Of a DNA stretch of 64,000 nt, positions 16,354-25,868 are shown in pieces. How positions within the stretch are numbered: the first letter of the stretch is position 1; every line of letters starts with the position of its first letter. The DNA is from Mesorhizobium sp. LNHC252B00 (GTDB lineage: Bacteria > Pseudomonadota > Alphaproteobacteria > Rhizobiales > Rhizobiaceae). The position numbers were made by a program, and so were the translations under genes. Location of the stretch: contig NZ_AYWO01000004.1 of NCBI RefSeq assembly GCF_000502955.1, forward strand, positions 56,818 to 120,817, written 5' to 3'. The notes beneath the pieces are model-generated. The model searched no databases, had not been told where the DNA came from, and saw nothing but the letters and a program-made list of their open reading frames with translations.

Positions 16354-17232
16354 GTGCGAGCACGACCGTGGCGGAGTTTTATCTTGGCGTTCCAGTGGAG
16401 GTCCTTCGCCCTTGCGATGATGATCGGATTGCTGTCGTTCGCCGTTGGCGCGCGCGCCGCGGCGCCTCAAGTTCCGGTTCTATGGGATGCCAAGGAGCGA
16501 CTGCCCAAGCCAGACCTTTCGGCGCTGCCCCGGCTGAGATTCCTGACGACCACGGATTTCCCGCCCTTCAATTTCCTCGATGGCTCGGGAAAGCTGTCCG
16601 GGTTCCATATCGATCTGGCACGCGCCATCTGCGCCGAGCTTGGCATTGTCGAGAAATGCCAGATCCAGGCCTTGCCCTGGGCCGAGCTGGAAGGCGCACT
16701 GCAGAAGGGTGAAGGCGAGGCGATCATCGCCGGCATCGCCGCAACGCCGGAATCGCGCGCGACCTATGCCTTCTCGCGCTCCTATCTACAGTTTCCGGCG
16801 CGATTCATCATGCCGAAGAGCAAGGCGCTGGCCGAACCTATCTTTGCCAAATTGCGCGACAAGCGTGTCGGCGTGGTCGCCGGCTCAGCGCATGAGCGCA
16901 TGCTGCGCGACTATTTCAACACCGTTCAGATCGTCCCCTTCGACAGGCCGGAAGACCTCTATGCCGACCTCAAGACCGGCAAACTCGACGCAGCCTTCGG
17001 CGACGGCATGCGCCTGGCTTTCTGGCTGGGCGGCTCGGATGCGGCGGGCTGCTGCCGCTTTGCCGGCGGCCCCTACCTGGCGCCCGAATATCTGGGCTCG
17101 GGCATGGCCATCGCCACCCGGGCGGACGATCCAGCGCTGGCCGCCGCGCTCGACTACGCGCTGCAGGAGATTTCGATGAAAGGCACGTTCGCGGAATTTT
17201 ATTTGCGCTATTTCCCGGTCAGTTTTTTCTAA
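16354..17232 (+). CDS. Orphan family-3 extracellular solute-binding protein
   Basis: Periplasmic binding protein of the amino-acid type. The mature part begins with LRFLTTTDFPPFNFLDGSGKLSGFHIDLARAIC and continues with EGEAIIAGIAATPESRATYAFS, AHERMLRDYF and the C-terminal AEFYLRYFPVSFF. The start is uncertain: the frame is open from 16171, but the only sensible signal peptide (FALAMMIGLLSFAVGARA) needs a start near 16354 (GTG), 16384 (TTG) or 16414 (ATG). GTG 16354 is chosen to keep a basic n-region. No permease or ATPase gene lies beside it, so it is an orphan and could serve a distant transporter or a sensor. The substrate is unknown. Confidence 0.8.
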   Translation: MRARPWRSFILAFQWRSFALAMMIGLLSFAVGARAAAPQVPVLWDAKERLPKPDLSALPRLRFLTTTDFPPFNFLDGSGKLSGFHIDLARAICAELGIVEKCQIQALPWAELEGALQKGEGEAIIAGIAATPESRATYAFSRSYLQFPARFIMPKSKALAEPIFAKLRDKRVGVVAGSAHERMLRDYFNTVQIVPFDRPEDLYADLKTGKLDAAFGDGMRLAFWLGGSDAAGCCRFAGGPYLAPEYLGSGMAIATRADDPALAAALDYALQEISMKGTFAEFYLRYFPVSFF

Positions 17233-17271
17233 TCCGGTCCCCGTCAGATTTTGCTAGGGCGCAGCTGATAT

Positions 17272-17679
17272 TCAGGTCAGCGTGCGCAGCCGCGCCTTGG
17301 CCGCGCGGCCGATGGCAGCCACCGTCAGTGTGTCGAGATCGAGCTCACGCCGGATCAGCTGCAGCACCCGCACCTCTTCCATGCGCATTTCAAGATCGAC
17401 GGCGGCAACCTCGAAGGCGGCAGCATAGGCAGTGTCGCGCAAGCGCTCGGGCAGGGCCTCGGCGACTTCTGCCAGAACGCCTTCCAGCCCATCCTTTTCG
17501 TGCAGGCGCTTCTGGCAGGCCTGGGCGACACTGACCAGCCGGTCGTGATTGAAATCCTCGAATACCGGCCAGGAGCGGACAACGTCGCCGATCCTGGCCA
17601 GTTCGACATCGGTCATGTCACGATCGGAGGCCGAGGTGATGACCATCAGGTAGATCAGGGCTTCATGCGGCGTCGGCAA
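17272..17679 (-). CDS. TerB-family protein with TTG start
   Basis: All-helical cytosolic protein of 135 residues that matches the TerB (tellurite-resistance-like) family: PTPHEALIYLMVITSASDRD, ELARIGDVVRSWPVF and LRDTAYAAAFEVAAVD. TerB domains carry acidic metal-binding patches; here SDRDMTDVE and EVAAVDLEMRMEE are candidates. No ATG suits the domain start. A TTG at 17679 is preceded by AAGGAG at good distance and is chosen; an ATG 31 codons upstream would add a Cys-rich stretch. No other ter genes are present, so a role in tellurite resistance is unlikely. Confidence 0.8.
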   Translation of the reverse strand: MPTPHEALIYLMVITSASDRDMTDVELARIGDVVRSWPVFEDFNHDRLVSVAQACQKRLHEKDGLEGVLAEVAEALPERLRDTAYAAAFEVAAVDLEMRMEEVRVLQLIRRELDLDTLTVAAIGRAAKARLRTLT

Positions 17680-17854
17680 TTTTTTCTCCTTCAACCGGGA
17701 CTCGAACGTAGGAATGCACAATCTGCATCGCAAGGAAAAAGCGCCGCACGCGTTGACGCTCCGGCAATGCACGCCTAGAGACCGGATTGAACAACCCCTG
17801 CTCCGGCCCCCGCCTTAAATGACTTGGGCCGGTGGACAATTTGGATAAAGTGAC

Positions 17855-19501
17855 ATGGCGGGATCAAACATCATCGATCTCAATCCCGAGGTGCTGGCCG
17901 CCGCGACCGAGAGCAAGGCGTGGCCGTTCGAGGAAGCCAAAAAGATAATCGAACGCTACAAAGGCGCCGACTTTCCCCAAACGATCCTGTTTGAGACAGG
18001 CTACGGACCGTCCGGCCTGCCGCATATCGGCACATTCGGCGAGGTGGCGCGCACGTCGATGGTGCGCCATGCCTTCCGCGTCCTGACGCAGGACAAGGTT
18101 GCGACCAAGTTGCTGTGCTTTTCCGACGATATGGACGGCATGCGCAAGATACCCGACAGCGTGCCGGACCGCGCCGCACTCGAGCCGCATCTGCACAAGC
18201 CGCTGTCGTCGGTTCCCAATCCGTTCGGCGGCGACTATGCGAGCTTCGCCGACAACAACAACGCGATGCTTTGCCGCTTCCTCGACACGTTCGGCTTCGA
18301 CTACGAGTTCGCCAGCGCGACGCAATATTACAAGTCCGGGCGTTTCGACGCGATGCTGCTGCGCGCCGCCGAACGCTATGACCAGATCATGGCGGTGATG
18401 CTGCCGACGCTCGGCCCTGAGCGCCAGGCGACCTACAGCCCGTTCCTGCCGATTTCACCGAAGAGCGGCCGCGTGCTTTACGTGCAGATGAAGCATGTCG
18501 ACGCCAAGGCCGGCACCATAACCTTTGACGACGAAGGCACCGAGACCACGCTTTCGATCACCGGCGGCCGCGTGAAGCTGCAGTGGAAGCCGGATTTCGG
18601 CATGCGCTGGGCAGCGCTTGGCGTCGATTTCGAGATGTTCGGCAAGGACCACCAGACCAATGCGGTGGTGTACGACCGCATCTGCAACATACTGGGCGGA
18701 CGGGCTCCGGAGCACTTCGTCTACGAACTGTTCCTCGACGAGAACGGCCAGAAGATCTCGAAGTCGAAGGGCAACGGGCTGACCATCGACGATTGGCTGA
18801 CCTATGCGCCGACCGAAAGCCTCGGGCTCTACATGTACCAGCGGCCGCGGCAGGCCAAGAAACTGTATTTCGATGTCATCCCGCGCGCCGTGGACGAGTA
18901 CTACACCTTCCTTGCCGCGTATCCACGGCAGGACTGGAAGGAGCGGCTGGGCAACCCTGTCTGGCATATGCATGACGGCAACCCGCCCGCCATCGACATG
19001 CCGGTGCCGTTCTCGCTGCTGCTCAACCTGGTCAGCGCCTCCAACGCGCAGAACAAGGATGTGCTGTGGGGCTTCATTTTACGCCACACGCAAGGCGTGA
19101 CGCCGGAGACGCATCCCGAGCTCGACCAGTTGGTCGGCCACGCGATCCGCTATTTCGACGACTTCGTGAAGCCGACGAAAACCTTCCGTCCGGCCGACGA
19201 AGTCGAGCGCGAGGCATTGCAAGCTCTCGACGCGGCGCTCGGCGCGCTGCCGGATGACGCCAATGGCGAAGCGATCCAGAACGCATCGCTCAACGTCGCA
19301 CGCAGGATCGAACGCTATCAGGATCATTCCAAGCAAAGCCCGGAAGGCGGCCCCGGCGTCTCTGGTGCCTTTTTCCAGATGATCTACCAGGTGCTGATCG
19401 GCCAGGAGCGCGGTCCGCGCTTCGGATCGTTCGCAGCACTCTATGGCATTGCCGAAACGCGGGCGCTCATTGAGCGGGCGCTGGCTGGTCAGCTGGCTTG
19501 A
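17855..19501 (+). CDS. lysK: Lysyl-tRNA synthetase, class I
   Basis: Charges tRNA-Lys with lysine. This is the class I enzyme typical of archaea and many alphaproteobacteria, not the class II LysS of enterobacteria. At 548 residues it has the usual length. The class I signatures are PHIGTFGE (56-63, HIGH-type) and KISKSKG (about 300-306, KMSKS-type). The C-terminal helical part is anticodon-binding. It is a single gene. Its last 35 bp overlap the 3' end of the convergent nuclease-like gene. Confidence 0.95.
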   Translation: MAGSNIIDLNPEVLAAATESKAWPFEEAKKIIERYKGADFPQTILFETGYGPSGLPHIGTFGEVARTSMVRHAFRVLTQDKVATKLLCFSDDMDGMRKIPDSVPDRAALEPHLHKPLSSVPNPFGGDYASFADNNNAMLCRFLDTFGFDYEFASATQYYKSGRFDAMLLRAAERYDQIMAVMLPTLGPERQATYSPFLPISPKSGRVLYVQMKHVDAKAGTITFDDEGTETTLSITGGRVKLQWKPDFGMRWAALGVDFEMFGKDHQTNAVVYDRICNILGGRAPEHFVYELFLDENGQKISKSKGNGLTIDDWLTYAPTESLGLYMYQRPRQAKKLYFDVIPRAVDEYYTFLAAYPRQDWKERLGNPVWHMHDGNPPAIDMPVPFSLLLNLVSASNAQNKDVLWGFILRHTQGVTPETHPELDQLVGHAIRYFDDFVKPTKTFRPADEVEREALQALDAALGALPDDANGEAIQNASLNVARRIERYQDHSKQSPEGGPGVSGAFFQMIYQVLIGQERGPRFGSFAALYGIAETRALIERALAGQLA

Positions 19502-20342
19502 GAACGCCGTCCACCTCTTCCAGGATCGAACTCGGCGCCTGAGGCGCCGGGCTTGGCGCGGCCGGCATTGCCGGCATGCCGGACAGATCGGGAGCCGATC
19601 CGAAAATGCCCTTCTTCGCCGTGCGTGCCTTGTCGCCGGCCTCGACATAGGGTCCACCGTTGGCGGCGCGCGCCCAGCCGTTTTCGACCAGCCATCGACC
19701 GACATCCTGCTTGCCGATCCGGCATTCGGCGGCGATCAGGTCGCGACCACCGTCGGGCGGTACGCTGCAAACCACCGCACGGCCGCGCAGGAAGGCACGG
19801 AACGCCGTCCGCGCCCGGACGCCGCATGGCCAGGATTTGCCGTCATCACTGCAAACCTCGTCCTGACTGACGATGTCGATGCCGGAAACCGCGATCGAGT
19901 AACCCTTCGCTTCGATCCGGCCGGCGGCCGGCGCGACCGGCTGGAACAGCTTTGTGCCGTTCCAGTCGTCGGGCATTTTCGGTTTGGGCGGCACGGCCAG
20001 GGCCAGCTTGCTCAGCGGCTCGCGCGGCTCGACCCGTTCCGGTTCCTCGGCGGCACGCTGAGGCGGTGCAACGAGCTCGGGATCGATCGCCCTCGAATGC
20101 GGCGCAAGCTTCGGCGGCTGTGGATCTGAAATGGCCGAAGTGGCCGGCTCGTCGGGCACCGTCTCGGCGCCTTGCTGCGAAATCGTGTCGGCGCCCGCAT
20201 CAAGCTGGTCCAGCACGACAACGCTGTCGCTTCCTTTCAGCGTGCGGCCGCCCGTAACGACCATGGTCACCATCACCGGGACCATCAGAACCGAAAGGGC
20301 AACATGAAGGAGACGCACCAGCCGACCTACTGGCTTGCCCAT
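19467..20342 (-). CDS. Membrane-anchored SNase-like (thermonuclease-fold) protein
   Basis: Protein of about 291 residues with an N-terminal membrane anchor ([19 protein letters not shown]), a long Pro/Glu/Ala-rich linker and a staphylococcal-nuclease-like C-terminal domain. That domain includes [44 protein letters not shown] and [22 protein letters not shown], followed by a Pro/Ala-rich tail. The usual catalytic Arg/Glu pattern is only partly evident, so activity is doubtful. Its start (ATG 20342, or 20360) lies inside the upstream XRE-S24 gene, which implies co-translation. Its end overlaps lysK. It may be an envelope nuclease or a nucleic-acid-binding protein under that regulator. Confidence 0.72.
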   Translation of the reverse strand: MGKPVGRLVRLLHVALSVLMVPVMVTMVVTGGRTLKGSDSVVVLDQLDAGADTISQQGAETVPDEPATSAISDPQPPKLAPHSRAIDPELVAPPQRAAEEPERVEPREPLSKLALAVPPKPKMPDDWNGTKLFQPVAPAAGRIEAKGYSIAVSGIDIVSQDEVCSDDGKSWPCGVRARTAFRAFLRGRAVVCSVPPDGGRDLIAAECRIGKQDVGRWLVENGWARAANGGPYVEAGDKARTAKKGIFGSAPDLSGMPAMPAAPSPAPQAPSSILEEVDGVLKPADQPAPAQ

Positions 20343-20977
20343 ACGATCCGCGCCACCCATTCGACATCGCGCATGGGAATATCGCGGTCGGGATGATCGG
20401 GATTGAGCGAGACCAGCGCAATCGACTTGACGGTCTGGCGCTCCAGCACCTTGGCCATGACCTCGCCGGCGGTGGTCTTGACGACGACGCGATCGCCCTT
20501 GCGGGTGATGGCGCCCGGTTCGACGATGAGGACATCGCCATTGCGGTAGAGCGGCAGCATGGAATCGCCCTGCACCTGCAGCGCATAGGAGTTCTCGGTG
20601 GATTGCGCCGGCAGTTCGACCAGATCCCAGCCCTGTCCGGCCGGAAAACCGGCATCGTCGAAGTAGCCGCCGGCGCCCGCCTGGGCAAAACCGAGCAACG
20701 GCACGGAGCGTGTGCGGGCAAGGGCGGCGGCATGGCTGGTCGCGGCTCGGCCTTCGATCAGGCCGGTGAATTCATCGAGCGAAGCGCCCGTCGCCTCGAT
20801 GATCTTGGCCAGCGATTCGGTCGAAGGCCAGCGCGGCCGGCCGTCCGACGACAGACGCTTCGACTTGTTGAACGCAGTGGAATCGAGCCCCGCGCGCTTG
20901 GCCAAACCCGAGGCCGAAAGCGAATAGCGCTCGGCAAGAGCATCGATGGCGGCCCAGACACGGTCATGCGAGAGCAT
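20327..20977 (-). CDS. XRE-family regulator with S24 (LexA/CI-like) peptidase domain
   Basis: Repressor-like protein of 216 residues. An N-terminal helix-turn-helix (SASGLAKRAGLDSTAFNKSKR, about 21-41) is followed by a C-terminal S24 domain with the serine in QGDSMLP (S139) and the lysine in DRVVVKTTAG (K167). An Ala-Gly pair (A100-G101) lies where LexA and CI cleave themselves, so autoproteolysis under stress is possible. AAGGAG precedes the ATG. The gene overlaps the nuclease-like gene by 16 bp, so both are one unit. It is not LexA itself and carries no phage neighbours. Confidence 0.85.
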   Translation of the reverse strand: MLSHDRVWAAIDALAERYSLSASGLAKRAGLDSTAFNKSKRLSSDGRPRWPSTESLAKIIEATGASLDEFTGLIEGRAATSHAAALARTRSVPLLGFAQAGAGGYFDDAGFPAGQGWDLVELPAQSTENSYALQVQGDSMLPLYRNGDVLIVEPGAITRKGDRVVVKTTAGEVMAKVLERQTVKSIALVSLNPDHPDRDIPMRDVEWVARIVWASQ

Positions 20978-21059
20978 TCTTGCTCTCCTTCAAACAGGAA
21001 AAAATACCTTTTTCGCTTCTAACCCGGAGCCATCCTCTTGTCCACAGTGCAAGGCTGCC

Positions 21060-23279
21060 TCACGCCGCCTTTCTGGTCTCGCCCTTCGTATAGGGATCGA
21101 AGCGCTCGTAGAAGCTTTCGCCCTTCTCGGCCATGTCGAGCAGCAGCTTGGGCGCCTTGAACTCGGCGCCGTATTTCTTCTGCAAGCCCTTGGTGATCTT
21201 GACGAATGCCTTGGCGCCGATGCCGTCGATATATGACAGCGCGCCGCCGGTGTAGGGCGCGAAACCGAAGGCCAGGATCGAGCCGACATCGGCCTCGCGC
21301 GGGTCGGTGACGATACCCTCTTCCATAACCCGGGCCGCTTCCAGCGCTATGGTGACCAGCAGCCGCTGCTGCAGTTCCTCATAATCGACCTTCTCGGGCG
21401 CAAGCTGCGGATAGAGCTCCTTGAGTCCCGGCCACAGCTTCTTCTTGGCCGGCTTGGCGGGATAATCGTAAAAACCTTTGCCGTTCTTGCGGCCAAAGCG
21501 GCCGTGATCGTCGACCATGGTGTTGATCAGCGCCATCTGCTTCGGATCGACCGCCTTGTCGCCGAGATCCCTGATGGTCTGCTTCATGATCTTCTGGGCA
21601 AGGTCGATGGCCGTCTCGTCGGTCAGCGCCAGGGGTCCGACCGGCATGCCGGCGGCCTTCGCGGCATTCTCGATCATCGGCGCCGGAACGCCTTCGATCA
21701 GCATCTTGTAGGCTTCCGACATGTAGCGCAGCACGCAGCGGTTGACATAGAAGCCGCGCGTGTCGTTGACGACGATCGGCGTCTTCTTGATGGCACGGAC
21801 GAAATCGATCGCCGTGGCCAGCGCCTTGTCGCCTGTCTTCTTGCCCAAAATGATCTCGACCAGCATCATCTTGTCGACAGGGGAGAAGAAGTGGATGCCG
21901 ATGAAATTCTTTGGCCGCGCCGAATTCTTGGCCAGCGCCGAGATCGGGATGGTGGAGGTGTTCGACGCGAAGATCGCCGATGGCTTCAACACGGCCTCCG
22001 CCTGTTCGGTGGCGCTCTTCTTGACACCTGAATCCTCGAAGACCGCCTCGACCACCAGGTCGCAGCCAGCAAGGTCTGCATAGTCGGCTGTCGGCGTGAT
22101 CAGCGACAGCAACTTGTCCTTCTCCTCGGGCTTGGCGCGGCCCTTCTTCAGTTGATCCGAGATCAGACTGTCGGAATGTGCCTTGCCCTTGGCGGCCGAC
22201 TCCATGTCACGGTCGAGCAGCACAACCGGGATGCCGGCCTTGGCGGTGACGTAGGCGATGCCGGCGCCCATGAAACCGGCGCCGAGAATGCCGATCTTCT
22301 TGAACTTGGTTTCCGGCACGCCGGCCGGGCGGCGGGCGCCCTTGTTCAGTTCCTGCAGCGAGACGAACAGCGAGCGAATCATCGCCGCCGCTTCCCTGGT
22401 CTGCATGATCTCGGTGAAATAGCGCTGCTCGATACGCAAGGCGGTGTCGAACGGCACCAGCAGGCCTTCATAGACGCATTTGAGGATCGCGGCAGCCGCC
22501 GGATAGTTGCCATAGGTCTCGCGACGCAGGATGGCGATGGCCGGCGGCCACAGATTGAAGCCGGCGGGCGAATAGATCTGGCCACCGGGCAGTTTGAAGC
22601 CCTTCTCGTCCCACGGCGCCACCGGCTTCAAGCCATTCCTGATCATCGCCTTGGCGGTATCGACCAGCTTGGCGGGCTCGGCGATCTCATGGATCAGACC
22701 CATCGACTTGGCCTTCTGCGGCGACAGCGTCTGGCCGGAGGTCAGCATCTGCAGCGCCTGCTGCTGATCGGTCAGGCGCGGCACGCGCTGGGTGCCGCCG
22801 GCGCCCGGGAAGATGCCGATTTTCACCTCGGGAAGCGCCATCTTGACCTTGTCGCTGTCGGCGGCAACGCGTCCGTGGCAGGCCAGCGACATCTCGAAGG
22901 CACCGCCCATGCAGGTGCCGTTGATCGCCGACACCCATGGCTTGCCGCAAGTTTCCAGCTTGCGGAACAGGCCGGTCATCATGCCGGCATTGTCGAACAG
23001 CGCCTTGGTGGCCTTTTCGGCGTCCTTATCCTTTTCAGCGGCGAACGTGGTCAGCATCTTCTGCAGCAGTGTGATGTCGGCGCCGCCGGAGAAGGTATCC
23101 TTGCCGGAGGTGATCACCGCGCCCTTGATGGCGGCGTCACCCGTCACGTGATCGACGATGGCGTTCAGTTCCCGCATGGCTTCTTCGGTGAAGACATTCA
23201 TCGATCGGCCCGGCATGTCCCAGGTGACAAGCGCAATGCCGTCGGCGTCGACGTCGAGGGTGAAATTTGTATAGCTCAT
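21060..23279 (-). CDS. fadB: Fatty-acid oxidation multifunctional enzyme (enoyl-CoA hydratase/3-hydroxyacyl-CoA dehydrogenase)
   Basis: Two-activity beta-oxidation enzyme (739 residues). The N-terminal crotonase part has [30 protein letters not shown] and [16 protein letters not shown], which keeps both hydratase glutamates. The NAD-binding part begins [21 protein letters not shown] (about residue 313). The dehydrogenase C-terminal domain contains [14 protein letters not shown] and [15 protein letters not shown] 23279 with GGGGAGAG upstream is chosen. It lies 14 bp after the thiolase gene, in one operon. It could equally be named fadJ; the two cannot be separated by sequence here. Confidence 0.93.
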   Translation of the reverse strand: MSYTNFTLDVDADGIALVTWDMPGRSMNVFTEEAMRELNAIVDHVTGDAAIKGAVITSGKDTFSGGADITLLQKMLTTFAAEKDKDAEKATKALFDNAGMMTGLFRKLETCGKPWVSAINGTCMGGAFEMSLACHGRVAADSDKVKMALPEVKIGIFPGAGGTQRVPRLTDQQQALQMLTSGQTLSPQKAKSMGLIHEIAEPAKLVDTAKAMIRNGLKPVAPWDEKGFKLPGGQIYSPAGFNLWPPAIAILRRETYGNYPAAAAILKCVYEGLLVPFDTALRIEQRYFTEIMQTREAAAMIRSLFVSLQELNKGARRPAGVPETKFKKIGILGAGFMGAGIAYVTAKAGIPVVLLDRDMESAAKGKAHSDSLISDQLKKGRAKPEEKDKLLSLITPTADYADLAGCDLVVEAVFEDSGVKKSATEQAEAVLKPSAIFASNTSTIPISALAKNSARPKNFIGIHFFSPVDKMMLVEIILGKKTGDKALATAIDFVRAIKKTPIVVNDTRGFYVNRCVLRYMSEAYKMLIEGVPAPMIENAAKAAGMPVGPLALTDETAIDLAQKIMKQTIRDLGDKAVDPKQMALINTMVDDHGRFGRKNGKGFYDYPAKPAKKKLWPGLKELYPQLAPEKVDYEELQQRLLVTIALEAARVMEEGIVTDPREADVGSILAFGFAPYTGGALSYIDGIGAKAFVKITKGLQKKYGAEFKAPKLLLDMAEKGESFYERFDPYTKGETRKAA

Positions 23280-23293
23280 CGTTTCTCTCCCCG

Positions 23294-24502
23294 TCAGACG
23301 CGTTCGATGATCGTTGCGGTGCCCATGCCGGCACCGATACACAGTGTCACCAGGGCGGTGTTCAAATCACGACGCTCGAGTTCGTCCAGCACAGTGCCCA
23401 AGATCATCGCACCGGTGGCGCCGAGCGGATGGCCCATGGCAATGGCGCCGCCATTGACGTTGATCCTGTCATGCGGAATGTCGAACGCCTGCATGTAACG
23501 CAAAACCACCGAGGCGAAGGCCTCGTTGAGCTCGAAAAGGTCGATGTCGGACAGCTTCATCTTGGCGCGCTTCAACAGCTTTTCGGTGACGTCGACCGGA
23601 CCGGTCAGCATCAGCACCGGTTCGGAGCCGATGTTGGCGAAGGTGCGGATGCGGGCGCGCGGCTTGATACCCATCGCCTTGCCGGCCTTCTTCGACCCGA
23701 GCAGCACGGCCGCCGCACCGTCGACGATGCCGGACGAATTGCCGGCGTGGTGGACATGGTTGACCTCTTCCACCTCAGGATGCTTCTGCACGGCGACGGC
23801 ATCGAAGCCGCCCATTTCGCCAGGCATGATGAAGGACGGGTTGAGCGAGGCCAGCGACTGCATGTCGGTCGACGGGCGCATATGCTCGTCATGGTCCAGG
23901 ATGGTCAGGCCGTTTTGGTCCTTGATCGGAATGACGGACTTCTTGAAGCGGCCGTCGGCCCAGGATTTTGCGGCGCGCTTCTGGCTCTCGACCGCATAGG
24001 CGTCGACGTCGTCTCTGCTGAAGCCGTATTTGGTGGCGATCAGGTCGGCGGAGATGCCTTGCGGCACGAACCAGCCGGGCAGGCCGACCGAGGGATCCAT
24101 GAACCAGGCGCCGCCGGAGGCGCCCATGCCGACGCGCGACATCGATTCGACGCCGCCGGCGATGACGATCTCGTCGGCGCCCTGCGCGATCTTGGCGGCG
24201 CCGAAATTGATGGCATCTAGCCCCGAGGCACAGAAGCGCGAGATCTGCATGCCCGGCGCCTTGGTGTCGTAGCCGGCCTCGAACGCGGCAGCGCGCGGAA
24301 TGACCGAGCCCGCCTCGCCGACCGGATCGACGCAGCCGAAGATGATGTCGTCGACAGTGCCGGTGTCCAGCCCATTGCGGTCGCGCAGCGCCTCGAGCGT
24401 CTTGGCGGCAAGCCGAACCGCCGGCACCTCGTGCAGCGATCCGTCCTTCTTGCCCTTGCCCCGCGGCGTGCGCACGGCGTCATAGACATAAGCTTCGGCC
24501 AT
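23294..24502 (-). CDS. fadA: Acetyl-CoA C-acyltransferase (beta-oxidation thiolase)
   Basis: Thiolase of 402 residues that cleaves 3-ketoacyl-CoA in the last step of beta-oxidation. The nucleophile is C91 in [11 protein letters not shown]. The C-terminal acid-base pair is seen in [15 protein letters not shown] (His) and [10 protein letters not shown] (Cys). NEAFASV is also standard. It is followed 14 bp later by fadB, so the two form the usual beta-oxidation pair; the order thiolase then fadB is typical of rhizobia. A dispersed palindrome separates it from the upstream acyl-CoA dehydrogenase gene. Confidence 0.94.
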   Translation of the reverse strand: MAEAYVYDAVRTPRGKGKKDGSLHEVPAVRLAAKTLEALRDRNGLDTGTVDDIIFGCVDPVGEAGSVIPRAAAFEAGYDTKAPGMQISRFCASGLDAINFGAAKIAQGADEIVIAGGVESMSRVGMGASGGAWFMDPSVGLPGWFVPQGISADLIATKYGFSRDDVDAYAVESQKRAAKSWADGRFKKSVIPIKDQNGLTILDHDEHMRPSTDMQSLASLNPSFIMPGEMGGFDAVAVQKHPEVEEVNHVHHAGNSSGIVDGAAAVLLGSKKAGKAMGIKPRARIRTFANIGSEPVLMLTGPVDVTEKLLKRAKMKLSDIDLFELNEAFASVVLRYMQAFDIPHDRINVNGGAIAMGHPLGATGAMILGTVLDELERRDLNTALVTLCIGAGMGTATIIERV

Positions 24503-24538
24503 CTCTTGCTCCTTGGTTTATCCGACGGTTTTAGATTG

Positions 24539-24588
24539 ATGCATGTCGATCTCCCAAAACCGGAACCACTTTTGGGCGACATGCATTA
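24539..24588. repeat. ATGCATGTCG-type palindromic element at acyl-CoA dehydrogenase stop codon
   Basis: Perfect outer arms ATGCATGTCG/CGACATGCAT with inner CCCAAAA/TTTTGGG. The TAA stop codon of the acyl-CoA dehydrogenase gene (minus strand) is the first triplet of the element, TAATGCATGTCG. Confidence 0.75.
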
Positions 24589-25755
24589 GAGCGAGCGTCC
24601 GATCAGCAATTTCATGATCTCGTTGGTGCCGCCGTAGATGCGCTGGACGCGGGCGTCGCGGAACATGCGGGCGATCGGATATTCATTCATGTAGCCATAG
24701 CCGCCATGCAATTGAAGGCATTCGTCGACGACTTTTCCCTGCAGGTCGCTGAGCCAGTACTTGGCCATCGACGCGGTCACCGGATCGAGGCCCCCAGCGA
24801 TGTGGCGGGTGACGCAATCATTGTAGAAGACGCGGCCGATGGTGGCCTCGGTCTTGAGCTCGGCCAGCTTGAACTGGGTGTTCTGGAAATCGATGATCGC
24901 CTTGCCGAACGCCTTGCGCTCCTTGACGTAGTCGATGGTCAGCGCCAGCGCCCGCTCGATCATGGCGATCGCGCCGGTGCCGATCTGCAGCCGCTCCTGC
25001 GGCAATTGCTGCATCAGTTGGACGAAGCCCTGCCCTTCCTCGTGGCCGAGCAGGTTTGAAGTCGGCACGCGCATGTCGTTGAAGAACAGCTCCGAGGTGT
25101 CGTTGGCTTTCAGGCCGATCTTGTCGAGGTTGCGGCCACGCTGGAAACCCTCGACTTCGTCGGTCTCGACGACGATCAGCGAGGTGCCCTTGGCGCCCTT
25201 CTCCGGATCGGTCTTGGTGACGACTATGATGAAGTTTGCAAGCTGGCCGTTGGTGATGAAGGTCTTTGAACCGTTGATCTTGTATTGGTTGCCATCCTTC
25301 TGCGCTCGCGTCTTGATGCCCTGCAGGTCGGAGCCGGCGCCGGGCTCGGTCATGGCGATGGCGCCGATCAACTCGCCGGTCGCCAGCTTCGGCAGCCATT
25401 TCTTCTTCTGCTCTTCGGAGCCGTAATGGAGGATGTAGGGGGCGACGATCGAGTTGTGCAGGCCGATGCCGAAGCCATCGACACCGACATGGCCGATAGC
25501 CTCGATGATGGCACTCTCATGCGCGAAGGTACCGCCCGAGCCGCCATATTCCTCCGGCATCGAGGCGCAAAGCAGGCCGGCCGCACCGGCCTTCAGCCAG
25601 CTTTCGCGATCCACCATCTCATTTTTCTCGAACTCGTCGTAGCGCGGCGCGATCTCTTCCGACATGAAGCGGTGCGCCATGTCGTAGAGCATGCCGACCT
25701 CGTCCGCTGCCCAGGCGGGCTTGGGAAGGCCAAGGATTTCGGCTGGGTTGGTCAT
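24586..25755 (-). CDS. Acyl-CoA dehydrogenase (short-type)
   Basis: FAD-dependent dehydrogenase of 389 residues that makes trans-2-enoyl-CoA. Family marks are AMTEPGAGSDLQGIKTRA (FAD and substrate binding), NGSKTFITNGQLANF, LPQERLQIGTGAIAMIERAL, and the C-terminal CLQLHGGYGYMNEYPIARMFRDARVQRIYGGTNEIMK. ATG 25755 gives MTNPAEILGLPKP; a long upstream extension is rejected because it crosses tandem hairpins. It follows the larger dehydrogenase gene at 110 bp and precedes the thiolase. Substrate chain length is unknown. Confidence 0.93.
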   Translation of the reverse strand: MTNPAEILGLPKPAWAADEVGMLYDMAHRFMSEEIAPRYDEFEKNEMVDRESWLKAGAAGLLCASMPEEYGGSGGTFAHESAIIEAIGHVGVDGFGIGLHNSIVAPYILHYGSEEQKKKWLPKLATGELIGAIAMTEPGAGSDLQGIKTRAQKDGNQYKINGSKTFITNGQLANFIIVVTKTDPEKGAKGTSLIVVETDEVEGFQRGRNLDKIGLKANDTSELFFNDMRVPTSNLLGHEEGQGFVQLMQQLPQERLQIGTGAIAMIERALALTIDYVKERKAFGKAIIDFQNTQFKLAELKTEATIGRVFYNDCVTRHIAGGLDPVTASMAKYWLSDLQGKVVDECLQLHGGYGYMNEYPIARMFRDARVQRIYGGTNEIMKLLIGRSL

Positions 25756-25825
25756 GCTGGTACGATACTCCTCCCAGAGCGCATCTTCAGAATTGAGGTC
25801 GGCGCGCTTCACGCAGGCCCCACCA

Positions 25826-25858
25826 GGCCCTTCGGGCCACCCTCCCCTCAAGGGAGGG
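25826..25858. repeat. Two tandem hairpins between acyl-CoA dehydrogenase genes
   Basis: GGCCC/GGGCC (loop TTC) and CCCTCCC/GGGAGGG (5-base loop) follow each other in the 113-bp gap. They could reduce downstream transcription or protect the mRNA end. There is no T-run. Confidence 0.55.
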
Positions 25859-25868
25859 GAACCATCTT

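Noticed and set aside
17272..17679. Tellurite resistance operon
   Set aside because: Only a TerB-like domain is present, with no terC, terD or related genes.
20978..21059. Operator for the XRE-S24 regulator
   Set aside because: The A/T-rich run before its start is not a true palindrome.
22152..23498. Open frame of 448 codons opposite fadB
   Set aside because: Antisense shadow; the fadB motifs on the other strand are decisive.
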